Below are positions 1 to 6,901 of a stretch of 64,000 nt of DNA, one piece after another. Source of the DNA: Variovorax guangxiensis (GTDB lineage Bacteria > Pseudomonadota > Gammaproteobacteria > Burkholderiales > Burkholderiaceae_C); the NCBI RefSeq assembly GCF_003952165.1, contig NZ_RXFT01000001.1, positions 248,001 to 312,000 of the forward strand, written 5' to 3'. The translations under genes and the position numbers were made by a program. A model generated the notes under the pieces. The model ran no database searches. It worked only from the letters and a program-made list of their open reading frames with translations, and was not told where the DNA came from. Every line of letters begins with the position of its first letter. Position 1 is the first letter of the stretch.

Positions 1-84
1 CCAGAGAGCCTGCGCACGCACCTCGCGGCGGAGGTGGGCAAGTGGGGCAAGGTGATCCGAGCTGCGGGCGTGCAGGCGGACTGA
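1..84 (+). CDS. Bug-family solute receptor, C-terminal end (partial)
   Basis: Only the last 27 codons are in the window, ending in KWGKVIRAAGVQAD and a TGA stop. A tail of the form KWGxVIxxAGIxxD/E is typical of Bug (tripartite tricarboxylate transporter) periplasmic binding proteins, and the two complete Bug proteins in this window (39428-40417 and 44154-45119) end in a very similar way. These proteins capture small organic acids in the periplasm. The ligand cannot be inferred from this fragment. It converges on the next gene with 6 bp between them. Confidence 0.75.
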   Translation, partial: PESLRTHLAAEVGKWGKVIRAAGVQAD

Positions 85-90
85 TCTTTT

Positions 91-615
91 TCAGTCGGTG
101 GCCTGTGCCCGCAGCGTCTCGTCGAACAGGGCGAGCAGGTGCCGGGCGAACAGGTCCATGTTCGCCGGCCGGTCGGCATTGCCGGTTTCGATGGTGCGGC
201 TCACGGTGACCGGGCCGGCGAGTGCCAGGCACACGCGTCCCGGCACGTCGCCGTAGGGGCTGGGCGAGGGGCCGGCCGCGCCGCTCTCGGCGATGCCCCA
301 GGTCGAGTGGTGGGTGTCGCGCACCCGGCCCGCGACGAGTCGGGCGTAGGGCTCGGTTTCGCCGCGCATGCCGGCCATGTCTTCGACGGTCAGGTTCAGC
401 AGCGCGCGGCCGGCGCGCCTCGAATAGACGACCGCGCCGCCCTTGAAGTAGGCCGAGGCGCCCGCGATGGCGAGCAGGGCGGCCGAGGCCAGTCCGCCGG
501 CCGAGGACTCGACCACCGCCACGGTCTGGCCCCGCGCGCGCAGCGCTTCGCCGACGCGTGCCGCAAGCACGGGCAAGGAATCGGGCAGGGATTCGGGCAG
601 GGAGGGCGCGGTCAT
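91..615 (-). CDS. CinA-family protein (PncC-like nicotinamide-nucleotide amidohydrolase domain)
   Basis: A 174-residue single-domain protein of the CinA C-terminal family. Canonical members deamidate NMN to nicotinate mononucleotide in pyridine nucleotide salvage. The N-terminal signature, normally ESCTGG, reads ESSAGG at residues 36-41. It is followed by the family's GASAYFKGGAVVYS stretch and by a degenerate ESGAAGPSPSPYGDVPG near residues 120-140 in place of the usual SGIAGPxGG. The Ser of the motif is kept but the Cys and Thr are replaced, so activity is uncertain. I chose the ATG at 615 because it overlaps the stop of the upstream DJ-1-like gene (ATGA). The frame stays open further upstream, but that part is only the antisense register of the neighbouring gene. 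The two genes look translationally coupled. Confidence 0.8.
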   Translation of the reverse strand: MTAPSLPESLPDSLPVLAARVGEALRARGQTVAVVESSAGGLASAALLAIAGASAYFKGGAVVYSRRAGRALLNLTVEDMAGMRGETEPYARLVAGRVRDTHHSTWGIAESGAAGPSPSPYGDVPGRVCLALAGPVTVSRTIETGNADRPANMDLFARHLLALFDETLRAQATD

Positions 616-1259
616 TTGGCCTGGAAGCGCGGACCGGGCCGCTTCACGTAGGCCGGCGCACGCTCGTGGCTTGCGGTGCTTCCGTAGACGGTGTCCGCGG
701 GGTAGTACTCGGCCTGCAGCTGCACCTTGGCGGCGGCCTCCTCGCCCGCGGTGTGGGCGATGTAGGCCAGCATCATGTCGGTACCGGCCGATACCCCGGC
801 CGAGGTCCAGACGTTGCCGTCCTGCACGAAGCGCTGCTCCACCACCTTCACGTCGCCCAGCGCGCGCAGGCGGTCGAGCGACCCCCAGTGCGTGGTGGCG
901 GTCTTGCCCGAGAGCAGCCCGGCCGCGTGGAGCACGAAGGCGCCGGTGCATACGGACATCAGCGTGGTACATCCGGGTGCCTGATCGGCGAGGAAGCGGG
1001 TCATGACGACGTTGTCGACCTCGCGGCGCGTGCCCATGCCGCCGGGCACGAGCAGGCAGTCGAGCTGGGGGCAGTCGGAGAAGGAAACGTGGGGGTTGAT
1101 CGAAAGGCCCTTGGCGCAGGCCACCGGCTCGCGCTTCTCGGCCACGATCAGGCAGTGCTCCGGACCGCCGGCGAGCTTGCTCCACATGGTGAGCATTTCC
1201 CAGGGGCCGACGAAGTCGAGTTCCTCGACCTCGGGGAAGACGATGATCCCGAAATTCAT
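612..1259 (-). CDS. DJ-1/PfpI-superfamily protein (GATase1-like, isonitrile hydratase type)
   Basis: A 215-residue cytosolic protein with a DJ-1/PfpI fold. The start reads MNFGIIVFPEVEELDFVGPW, with the early acidic residues and Asp-x-x-Gly-Pro region seen in the GATase1-like regulatory/isonitrile hydratase subgroup. The nucleophile elbow is SVCTGAFVLHAAGLL, with Cys104 as the predicted nucleophile, followed by the conserved ATTHW segment. No AraC DNA-binding domain is attached, so this is an enzyme-type member rather than a GlxA regulator. A good Shine-Dalgarno (AAGGAG) lies 9 nt upstream of the ATG at 1259. It overlaps the CinA-like gene by 4 nt. The substrate is unknown, and isonitrile hydratase is only the nearest named activity. 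Confidence 0.8.
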   Translation of the reverse strand: MNFGIIVFPEVEELDFVGPWEMLTMWSKLAGGPEHCLIVAEKREPVACAKGLSINPHVSFSDCPQLDCLLVPGGMGTRREVDNVVMTRFLADQAPGCTTLMSVCTGAFVLHAAGLLSGKTATTHWGSLDRLRALGDVKVVEQRFVQDGNVWTSAGVSAGTDMMLAYIAHTAGEEAAAKVQLQAEYYPADTVYGSTASHERAPAYVKRPGPRFQAK

Positions 1260-1451
1260 ACTTTGGAACTCCTTGGGTGATTGGCTCGTGCTGACACGCA
1301 CGGATGAGAGGATAGAGGCTGAGCACGGAGGCCGCTTCGTGACAGCTGGTTGCAAGCCTGGCTCAGTGTTTTCCTGAGAGGGCCCATGGCTTGAAACTCG
1401 CTAGAGTGAAGGCGGCCGTTCAGGCTTTTGCCATTACACAAAGGAAATCTC

Positions 1452-2189
1452 ATGAGCAAGAAAGTTGCATATGTCACCGGGGGCATGGGTGGCATCGGAA
1501 CAGCCATCTGCCAGCGTCTCTACAAGGACGGGTTCACCGTGGTCGCAGGTTGCGGCCCCACGCGCGACTACGCCAAGTGGCTGGCCGAACAGAAAGCCGC
1601 AGGCTTCGAGTTCCATGCGTCGGTCGGCAATGTCGGCGACTGGCAATCCACCGTCGAAGCCTTCTCCGCCGCCAAGGCCGCGCACGGCCCCATCGACGTG
1701 CTGGTCAACAACGCCGGCATCACGCGGGACCGCATGTTCCTCAAGATGACGCCCGAGGACTGGAGCGCGGTGATCGAGACCAACCTCAACAGCATGTTCA
1801 ACGTCACCAAGCAGGTGGTGGGCGACATGGTGGAAAAGGGCTGGGGCCGCATCATCAACATCAGCTCGGTCAACGGCGCCAAGGGCCAGGCGGGCCAGAC
1901 CAACTACTCGGCGGCCAAGGCCGGCATGCACGGCTTCACCATGGCGCTGGCGCAGGAGCTGGCCAACAAGGGCGTGACGGTCAACACCGTGAGCCCGGGC
2001 TACATCGGCACCGACATGGTCAAGGCCATCCGCCAGGAAGTGCTCGACAAGATCGTGGCCACGATCCCGGTCAAGCGCCTGGGCGAGCCCAGCGAAATCG
2101 CCTCCATCATCTCGTGGCTGGCCACCGACGAAGGCGGCTACAGCACCGGCGCCGACTTCTCCGTGAATGGCGGTCTGCACATGCATTGA
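1452..2189 (+). CDS. phbB: Acetoacetyl-CoA reductase (NADPH), PHB synthesis
   Basis: A 245-residue short-chain dehydrogenase that reduces acetoacetyl-CoA to (R)-3-hydroxybutyryl-CoA for polyhydroxybutyrate synthesis. The Rossmann motif VTGGMGGIG is at residues 8-16, NNAGI at 86-90, the catalytic Ser in ISSVNGAKGQ (138-139), and Tyr152/Lys156 in NYSAAK. The stretch SVNGAKGQAGQTNYSAAKAG and the C-terminus ADFSVNGGLHMH are close to those of Cupriavidus PhbB. The ATG at 1452 has AAGGAAA upstream. No phaC or phaA is in the window, so the gene stands alone. It is followed by a GC-rich repeat and a strong terminator. Confidence 0.93.
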   Translation: MSKKVAYVTGGMGGIGTAICQRLYKDGFTVVAGCGPTRDYAKWLAEQKAAGFEFHASVGNVGDWQSTVEAFSAAKAAHGPIDVLVNNAGITRDRMFLKMTPEDWSAVIETNLNSMFNVTKQVVGDMVEKGWGRIINISSVNGAKGQAGQTNYSAAKAGMHGFTMALAQELANKGVTVNTVSPGYIGTDMVKAIRQEVLDKIVATIPVKRLGEPSEIASIISWLATDEGGYSTGADFSVNGGLHMH

Positions 2190-2197
2190 AATGAGGC

Positions 2198-2295
2198 TCT
2201 CCCCCAGGCTTCGCGCACTTCGTGTCGCTCCGCTCACCCCCTCACCGGGGGCAATACCGGCGGCCCGGCGGAGCCGGTTCCGCGGTATTCCTGGA
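2198..2295. repeat. GC-rich palindromic intergenic repeat (REP-like)
   Basis: Non-coding DNA after phbB made of nested inverted repeats. CCCC-CTCAC-CGGGG is followed by a long imperfect hairpin whose outer arms are AATACCG (2253-2259) and CGGTATT (2283-2289). The phrase CTTCGCGCACTTCGTGTCGC resembles a dispersed intergenic element I associate with Comamonadaceae genomes. That link is from memory. What is visible is the palindromic structure and the absence of a reading frame. Confidence 0.5.
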
Positions 2296-2348
2296 ATAAG
2301 CCCCGACGGCCGAGGCAGCATCTGGATGCTGACCGGAGGCTGATTCGC

Positions 2349-2378
2349 AAGACCCGCTTCGGCGGGTCTTTTCTTTTT
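2349..2378 (+). terminator. Rho-independent terminator after phbB
   Basis: The perfect stem AAGACCCGC (2349-2357), loop TTCG, GCGGGTCTT (2362-2370) is followed by TTTCTTTTT. The 9-bp stem, stable UUCG-type tetraloop and T-rich tract make a textbook intrinsic terminator. It insulates phbB from dctA. Confidence 0.9.
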
Positions 2379-2450
2379 CACCGATACGGATTCCACGGAT
2401 AGAAAACCACGAATACGCGTCCTACAGTCTTCAACCCTCCGGAGGCAAAC

Positions 2451-3794
2451 ATGGAAAGCACAACAAGCACTCCCGCCAGAAAGCTCCCGCTCTATCGCTC
2501 CCTGTACGTGCAGGTGATCACCGCCGTGATCATCGGCGTGCTGCTCGGCCACTTCTATCCCGCGGCCGGCGAGGCGATGAAGCCGCTGGGCGACGGCTTC
2601 ATCAAGCTGATCAAGATGATCATCGCGCCGATCATCTTCTGCACGGTGGTGGTGGGCATCGCCGGCATGGAGGACATGAAGAAGGTCGGCAAGACCGGCG
2701 GCCTGGCGCTGCTGTACTTCGAGGTGGTGAGCACCATCGCGCTCATCGTGGGCCTGGTGCTGGTGAACGTGCTCAAGCCCGGCGGGGGCATGAACATCGA
2801 CCCGAGCACGCTCGACACCAAGGGCATCGCGGCCTACACCGGCCCGGGCAAGATGACCGGCACGGTCGACTTCATCATGAACATCATCCCGAACACCATC
2901 GTGGATGCCTTCGCGAAGGGCGAGATCCTGCAGGTGCTGCTCATCGCTGTGCTGTTCGGCTTCGCGCTGCACCGTTTCGGGGGGCGCGGCACGCTGGTGT
3001 TCGACGTGATCGAGAAGGGCTCGCACGTGCTCTTCGGCATCGTCAACTACATCATGAAACTGGCGCCCATCGGCGCCTTCGGCGCGATGGCCTTCACCAT
3101 TGGCAAGTACGGGCTGGGCAGCCTGTTCTCGCTGGGCAAGCTGATGGGCACCTTCTACCTGACCTGCCTGCTGTTCATCTTCGTGGTGTTGGGGCTCATT
3201 GCGCGATTCCACGGCTTCAGCATCTGGAAGTTCATCAAGTACATCAAGGAAGAGCTGCTGATCGTGCTGGGCACCTCGTCCAGCGAATCGGTGCTGCCGC
3301 GCATGATGGAGAAGATGGAGAACCTGGGCGCCAACAAGACCTGCGTGGGCCTCGTCATCCCGACCGGTTATTCATTCAACCTCGACGGCACTTCCATCTA
3401 CCTGACGATGGCGGCGGTGTTCATCGCGCAGGCCACCAACACGCCGATGACGCTCACGCAGGAGATCACGCTGCTCGCCGTGCTGCTGTTGACCTCGAAG
3501 GGGGCGGCGGGCGTCACGGGCAGCGGCTTCATCGTGCTGGCGGCAACACTGTCGGCGGTGGGCCATGTGCCGGTGGCGGGGCTGGCGCTCATTCTGGGCA
3601 TCGACCGCTTCATGTCGGAAGCCCGCGCGCTGACCAACCTGATCGGCAACGGCGTCGCGACCATCGTGGTCGCCAAGTGGACCAACGAGCTCGACGAGAA
3701 CCGGCTGCAGGCCGGACTCAACAACGAGAGCTGGGTGGAAGCGCAGGAGCCCGAGGTGCTGGACGCGGCCCGGGCGAGCAAGATGGCCGGCTGA
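2451..3794 (+). CDS. dctA: C4-dicarboxylate:H+/Na+ symporter DctA
   Basis: A 447-residue inner-membrane transporter of the dicarboxylate/amino acid:cation symporter family, the usual length for DctA. It imports succinate, fumarate and malate. Visible signatures are the serine-rich re-entrant loop [17 protein letters not shown] (about 272-288), the [25 protein letters not shown] segment that carries the NxDG substrate/cation site, and [17 protein letters not shown] in hairpin 2. GGAGGCAAAC precedes the ATG. No dctB/dctD two-component pair is adjacent, so control is probably encoded elsewhere. Confidence 0.93.
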   Translation: MESTTSTPARKLPLYRSLYVQVITAVIIGVLLGHFYPAAGEAMKPLGDGFIKLIKMIIAPIIFCTVVVGIAGMEDMKKVGKTGGLALLYFEVVSTIALIVGLVLVNVLKPGGGMNIDPSTLDTKGIAAYTGPGKMTGTVDFIMNIIPNTIVDAFAKGEILQVLLIAVLFGFALHRFGGRGTLVFDVIEKGSHVLFGIVNYIMKLAPIGAFGAMAFTIGKYGLGSLFSLGKLMGTFYLTCLLFIFVVLGLIARFHGFSIWKFIKYIKEELLIVLGTSSSESVLPRMMEKMENLGANKTCVGLVIPTGYSFNLDGTSIYLTMAAVFIAQATNTPMTLTQEITLLAVLLLTSKGAAGVTGSGFIVLAATLSAVGHVPVAGLALILGIDRFMSEARALTNLIGNGVATIVVAKWTNELDENRLQAGLNNESWVEAQEPEVLDAARASKMAG

Positions 3795-3857
3795 GATCGC
3801 CGGCCGGGATGGCCTCCTGAAACAAAAGGCCGGGCATCGTTCCTGCAAAATGCAGCG

Positions 3858-5570
3858 ATGCCCCACAGCGTCTCCCTCATCAACACGATCGCCGCCGGCC
3901 TGGGGCTGGCGCTCATCCTCGGCTTCCTGGCGGCCAGGCTGCGTTTGCCGGCGCTGGTGGGCTACCTGCTGGCGGGCGTGATCATCGGGCCCTTCACCCC
4001 GGGCTTCGTGGCCGATGCGGGCATCGCGGCCCAGCTCGCCGAGATCGGCGTGATGCTGCTGATGTTCGGCGTGGGCCTTCATTTCTCTCTCGACGACCTG
4101 CTGGCGGTGCGCAAGATCGCACTGCCAGGCGCGCTCGCGCAGATCGTGGTGGCCACGCTCCTTGGCGGCGGGCTGGCCATGTGGTGGGGCTGGAGCCCTG
4201 GCGCGGCGCTGGTGTTCGGGCTGGCGCTGTCGGTGGCGAGCACGGTCGTGCTGCTTCGTGCGCTCGAGAGCCTGGGCATCCTCGATTCATTCACCGGCCG
4301 CATCGCGGTCGGCTGGCTGGTGGTGGAAGACCTCGCCATGGTTCTGGTGCTGGTGCTGCTTCCGCCGCTGGCGGGCACGCTCGGCGACCGGGGCGCGGCG
4401 GGTGGCGCAGGCACTGCCGACCCGCTGTGGCAGACCCTGGGCCTCACGCTGCTGCAGGTCGGCGGCTTCGTTGCGCTGATGCTGGTGGTGGGGCGGCGGG
4501 TGTTCCCGTGGATCCTCTGGCAGGTCACGCGCACCGGCTCGCGCGAGCTGTTCACGCTGTGCGTGGTGGCGGCGGCCGTGAGCATCGCCTATGCGTCGGC
4601 GGCGCTCTTCGGCGTGTCCTTCGCGCTGGGCGCCTTCTTCGCCGGCATGGTGATGCGCGAGTCGCAGTTCGCGCACCGGGCGGCGCAGGAGTCGCTGCCG
4701 CTGCGCGACGCCTTCGCGGTGCTGTTCTTCGTGTCGGTCGGCATGCTGTTCGACCCCTCGGTGCTGCTCGACCGGCCGCTGCAGGTGCTGGCGGTAGTGC
4801 TGGTGATCGTGCTGGGCAAGTCGCTGGCGGCCTGCGCGCTGGTGCTGGTGTTCCGCTACCCGCTGGGCACGGCGCTCACGGTGAGCGCGAGCCTGGCGCA
4901 GATCGGCGAGTTCTCGTTCATCCTGGCCGGGCTGGGCGTGTCGCTGGGGCTGCTGCCGGTGGAGGGGCAGAGCCTGGTGCTTGCCGGTGCGCTGATTTCC
5001 ATCGCCACCAATCCGCTGTGGTTCAGCCTGATCGCGCCGATGCAGAAATGGCTGCATGCCCATTCCTCCTTCGCGCGCGGGCTGGAGATGCGTGAAGACC
5101 CGCTGGCCGAGCTGCCCATGACCACCGAGGCCAGGTACCTCTCGCGGCAGGTGGTGCTGGTGGGCTACGGGCGCGTCGGGCGCCGCATCGCGGCCGAGCT
5201 CGACGCCAACGACATTCCCTACGTGGTGGCCGAGCAGAACCGCGAACTGGTCGAGAAGCTGCGCGAGGCCGGCACCCCCGCCGTTTGGGGCGACGCGGCC
5301 GACCCGGCGGTGCTGATCCAGGCGCACATCGCACGCGCCCGCGTGCTGGTGGTGGCCACGCCCGACGCCATGAACGTGCGGCAGATGATGGAAACCGCGC
5401 ACACGCTCAATCCGGCGATCCAGACGGTGATTCGCAGCCACAACGAGCAGGAGGCCCGGCTGCTCACGCAGGAAACCTCCGCCACCGTGTTCCTCGGCGA
5501 GCACGAACTCGCCCAGGCCATGGCCCGGGACGTGGTCCAGCGCGCGGTGTCGATGGCGGTGCCGGCCTGA
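3858..5570 (+). CDS. ybaL: CPA2-family cation:proton antiporter with TrkA-N domain (KefB/YbaL type)
   Basis: A 570-residue inner-membrane antiporter. Residues 1-390 are about twelve hydrophobic segments of a CPA2 Na+/H+ exchanger domain, including the ALSVASTVVLLRALE stretch typical of the KefB/KefC/YbaL group. Residues 427-545 form a cytosolic Rossmann TrkA-N domain that starts VVLVGYGRVGRRIA (GxGxxG) and probably senses nucleotides or redox state. The C-terminus is short, closer to YbaL than to KefC, which carries a longer glutathione-regulated tail. No KefF/KefG-like ancillary reductase is adjacent. The transported ion (K+ or Na+) is not determined by sequence. Confidence 0.85.
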   Translation: MPHSVSLINTIAAGLGLALILGFLAARLRLPALVGYLLAGVIIGPFTPGFVADAGIAAQLAEIGVMLLMFGVGLHFSLDDLLAVRKIALPGALAQIVVATLLGGGLAMWWGWSPGAALVFGLALSVASTVVLLRALESLGILDSFTGRIAVGWLVVEDLAMVLVLVLLPPLAGTLGDRGAAGGAGTADPLWQTLGLTLLQVGGFVALMLVVGRRVFPWILWQVTRTGSRELFTLCVVAAAVSIAYASAALFGVSFALGAFFAGMVMRESQFAHRAAQESLPLRDAFAVLFFVSVGMLFDPSVLLDRPLQVLAVVLVIVLGKSLAACALVLVFRYPLGTALTVSASLAQIGEFSFILAGLGVSLGLLPVEGQSLVLAGALISIATNPLWFSLIAPMQKWLHAHSSFARGLEMREDPLAELPMTTEARYLSRQVVLVGYGRVGRRIAAELDANDIPYVVAEQNRELVEKLREAGTPAVWGDAADPAVLIQAHIARARVLVVATPDAMNVRQMMETAHTLNPAIQTVIRSHNEQEARLLTQETSATVFLGEHELAQAMARDVVQRAVSMAVPA

Positions 5571-5586
5571 AGTCCGGTCAGGCCGG
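5562..5586. other. Inverted repeat between convergent genes
   Basis: CCGGCCTGA (5562-5570) and TCAGGCCGG (5578-5586) form a perfect 9-bp stem over a 7-nt loop. It spans the antiporter stop codon and lies just short of the end of the convergent gene. No T-tract follows on either side, so it may be a weak bidirectional transcription barrier or only a mRNA 3'-end stem. Confidence 0.35.
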
Positions 5587-5592
5587 CCCGGT

Positions 5593-5997
5593 TCAGAGGT
5601 CTTCTATCACCAGCGTGCGGTAGCGCTGGGCGATGGAGTAGGGCACCGTGCGTACCAGCTCCATCATCTGCTCGGCCGCCGCGCCGTCCTTGGTCCTGAC
5701 CAGCAGCCCGGTGTGGCCCTCGCGCGCCAGCTTGGCGTAGGCGCGCACGGTGGCCGCGTCGGTGCCGGCGGACGGCAGCGGATCGTCGGCGATCCTCACC
5801 GTGGGCACGATCTCGCTGAGCACGGTCTCGGCGGGGAGCAGGTAGACCTCGTCGCCGCTGACGCCCTTTTCGATCAGCCGGTGGCCGATGCGGTCGGCAT
5901 CTTCCGCGCTCGGGAACATCACCATCGAGTAGCCGGTGGGGTAGAAGGCGCCACCGATGCTTGAGCGCATGCGGGGTTCAAGGGTGAAGTGCTTCAT
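5593..5997 (-). CDS. Hypothetical protein, 134 aa
   Basis: I do not recognise the family. The 134-residue protein has no signal peptide and no membrane segment. It reads like a compact two-domain alpha/beta protein: TGYSMVMFPSAEDADRIGHRLIEKG near the start and GHTGLLVRTKDGAAAEQMMELV near the end look like two beta-alpha units, which suggests a ferredoxin-like or stress-protein-like fold. This is an impression from secondary-structure pattern only. It has a clear GGAGG ribosome site upstream of the ATG at 5997 and is convergent with the antiporter gene. Coding character matches its neighbours. Confidence 0.7.
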   Translation of the reverse strand: MKHFTLEPRMRSSIGGAFYPTGYSMVMFPSAEDADRIGHRLIEKGVSGDEVYLLPAETVLSEIVPTVRIADDPLPSAGTDAATVRAYAKLAREGHTGLLVRTKDGAAAEQMMELVRTVPYSIAQRYRTLVIEDL

Positions 5998-6151
5998 GCT
6001 GCCTCCTGATTCTTGTGGAAGTCCCTGGATACAACATTAGGTCGCACCCGCAGGGGCCTCTGTAGGAGAACCCCGAAAGCTCTGTCAACCGCCCGCCTTC
6101 CTGGCCTGTTCAATTCATTCAGCAGTCAGCAAGCAACGTCATCCTCGCTCC

Positions 6152-6376
6152 ATGCCTTCTCCCAGAAACATCGCACTCACCGTCCACGAGCTGGAGGAGG
6201 GGGAGTTCTACTGGGTGCTGATGGAGGCCGTGGAGGGCTCTCCCGGCGACACCACCCATGTCTACGTGCCCCTGGAGGCTGCCCACGAGCCCTACGCCAC
6301 CTATTCGAACGCGCTGGTGGCGGGCGTGGCCATGATGCGGCGGCTGTTCGGGCCCGACGGCAAGCCGGCCTCCTGA
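6152..6376 (+). CDS. Hypothetical protein, 74 aa
   Basis: A small acidic protein with an aromatic-rich core (LEEGEFYWVLMEAVEG) and a C-terminal helix containing LVAGVAMMRRLFGPDG. No signal peptide or membrane segment is seen. I do not recognise the family, and function is unknown. The reading frame has the third-position GC bias of the surrounding genes and is followed closely by the promoter-like TATAAT at 6420, which supports a separate short transcription unit. Confidence 0.6.
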   Translation: MPSPRNIALTVHELEEGEFYWVLMEAVEGSPGDTTHVYVPLEAAHEPYATYSNALVAGVAMMRRLFGPDGKPAS

Positions 6377-6419
6377 GCCCGGCGGCCGGCTTCGGGGCCG
6401 GCCCCCGAGGGGCGCTACC

Positions 6420-6425
6420 TATAAT
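6420..6425 (+). promoter_or_regulatory. Candidate -10 box for the cobalamin-riboswitch transcript
   Basis: A perfect TATAAT lies about 65 nt before the first conserved riboswitch bases. No good -35 is visible at 16-18 nt upstream, so the assignment rests on position and on the exact -10 hexamer in otherwise GC-rich DNA. Confidence 0.4.
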
Positions 6426-6484
6426 CCCGCCGTTCCGGTTCGGCAGTTTTCATTGGTTACTCGCCGTTCCGGACCACACGGTTC

Positions 6485-6756
6485 GAAGGTGCCCCGCACG
6501 CCATCCATCTGATCGACGGCGACGGGGTTAAACGGGAAGCAGGTGAGCCGCGCCGTCGTTCTCTCTGGAGATCGATGGACGCGCCGATTCCTGCGCTGCC
6601 CCCGCAACGGTCAGCGGATCTGGAACCCCTCGGCTCGTGCCTCCTCGATTGGCACGGGCAGCCACTGCGCTTGGGCGTGGGAAGGCGAGGGCTTCCGCCA
6701 CTGCGTGCATCCAACAGCACGCAGTGGCACTCCGCAAGCCCGGATACCGGCCTTCG
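6485..6756 (+). ncRNA. Cobalamin (B12) riboswitch
   Basis: Conserved cobalamin-aptamer pieces occur in order: GGTGCCCC at 6488, GGGTTAAACGGGAAGCAGGT at 6525-6544, CTGCCCCCGCAACGGT (about 6596-6611), and the B12-box-like AAGCCCGGATACCGGCC at 6736-6752. Inside is a perfect 11-bp hairpin, CCACTGCGTGC (6698-6708) with GCACGCAGTGG (6717-6727), which makes this aptamer longer than average. A further 145 nt leads to the TonB receptor start, including a hairpin AGCCTGC/GCAGGCT (6868-6887) directly before the ribosome site GGAGGAGAG. Ligand binding would be expected to lower expression of the downstream cobalt/cobalamin operon. Confidence 0.9.
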
Positions 6757-6901
6757 CAACCGCCTTCGGACGCTGCGGGAGTGCGTGTCCGGGCCAGCCG
6801 CCTACCGCGCCCGCCGCGGGCCGCCGCAGCCCTTTCGCCTCTTCCGCCACGTCCTTCAACGGTCAGGAGCCTGCGGGGACGCAGGCTGGAGGAGAGGTTT
6901 C

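Noticed and set aside
91..1326. Single fused CinA/upstream open frame on the minus strand
   Set aside because: The upstream half is out of frame with the DJ-1-like gene and has Arg/Ala/Gly-rich composition. The ATGA overlap at 615 marks the real boundary.
6575..6901. Extended N-terminus of the TonB receptor from an ATG at 6575
   Set aside because: This part is the cobalamin riboswitch. The extension lacks a signal peptide, while the ATG at 6902 has a ribosome site and leader.
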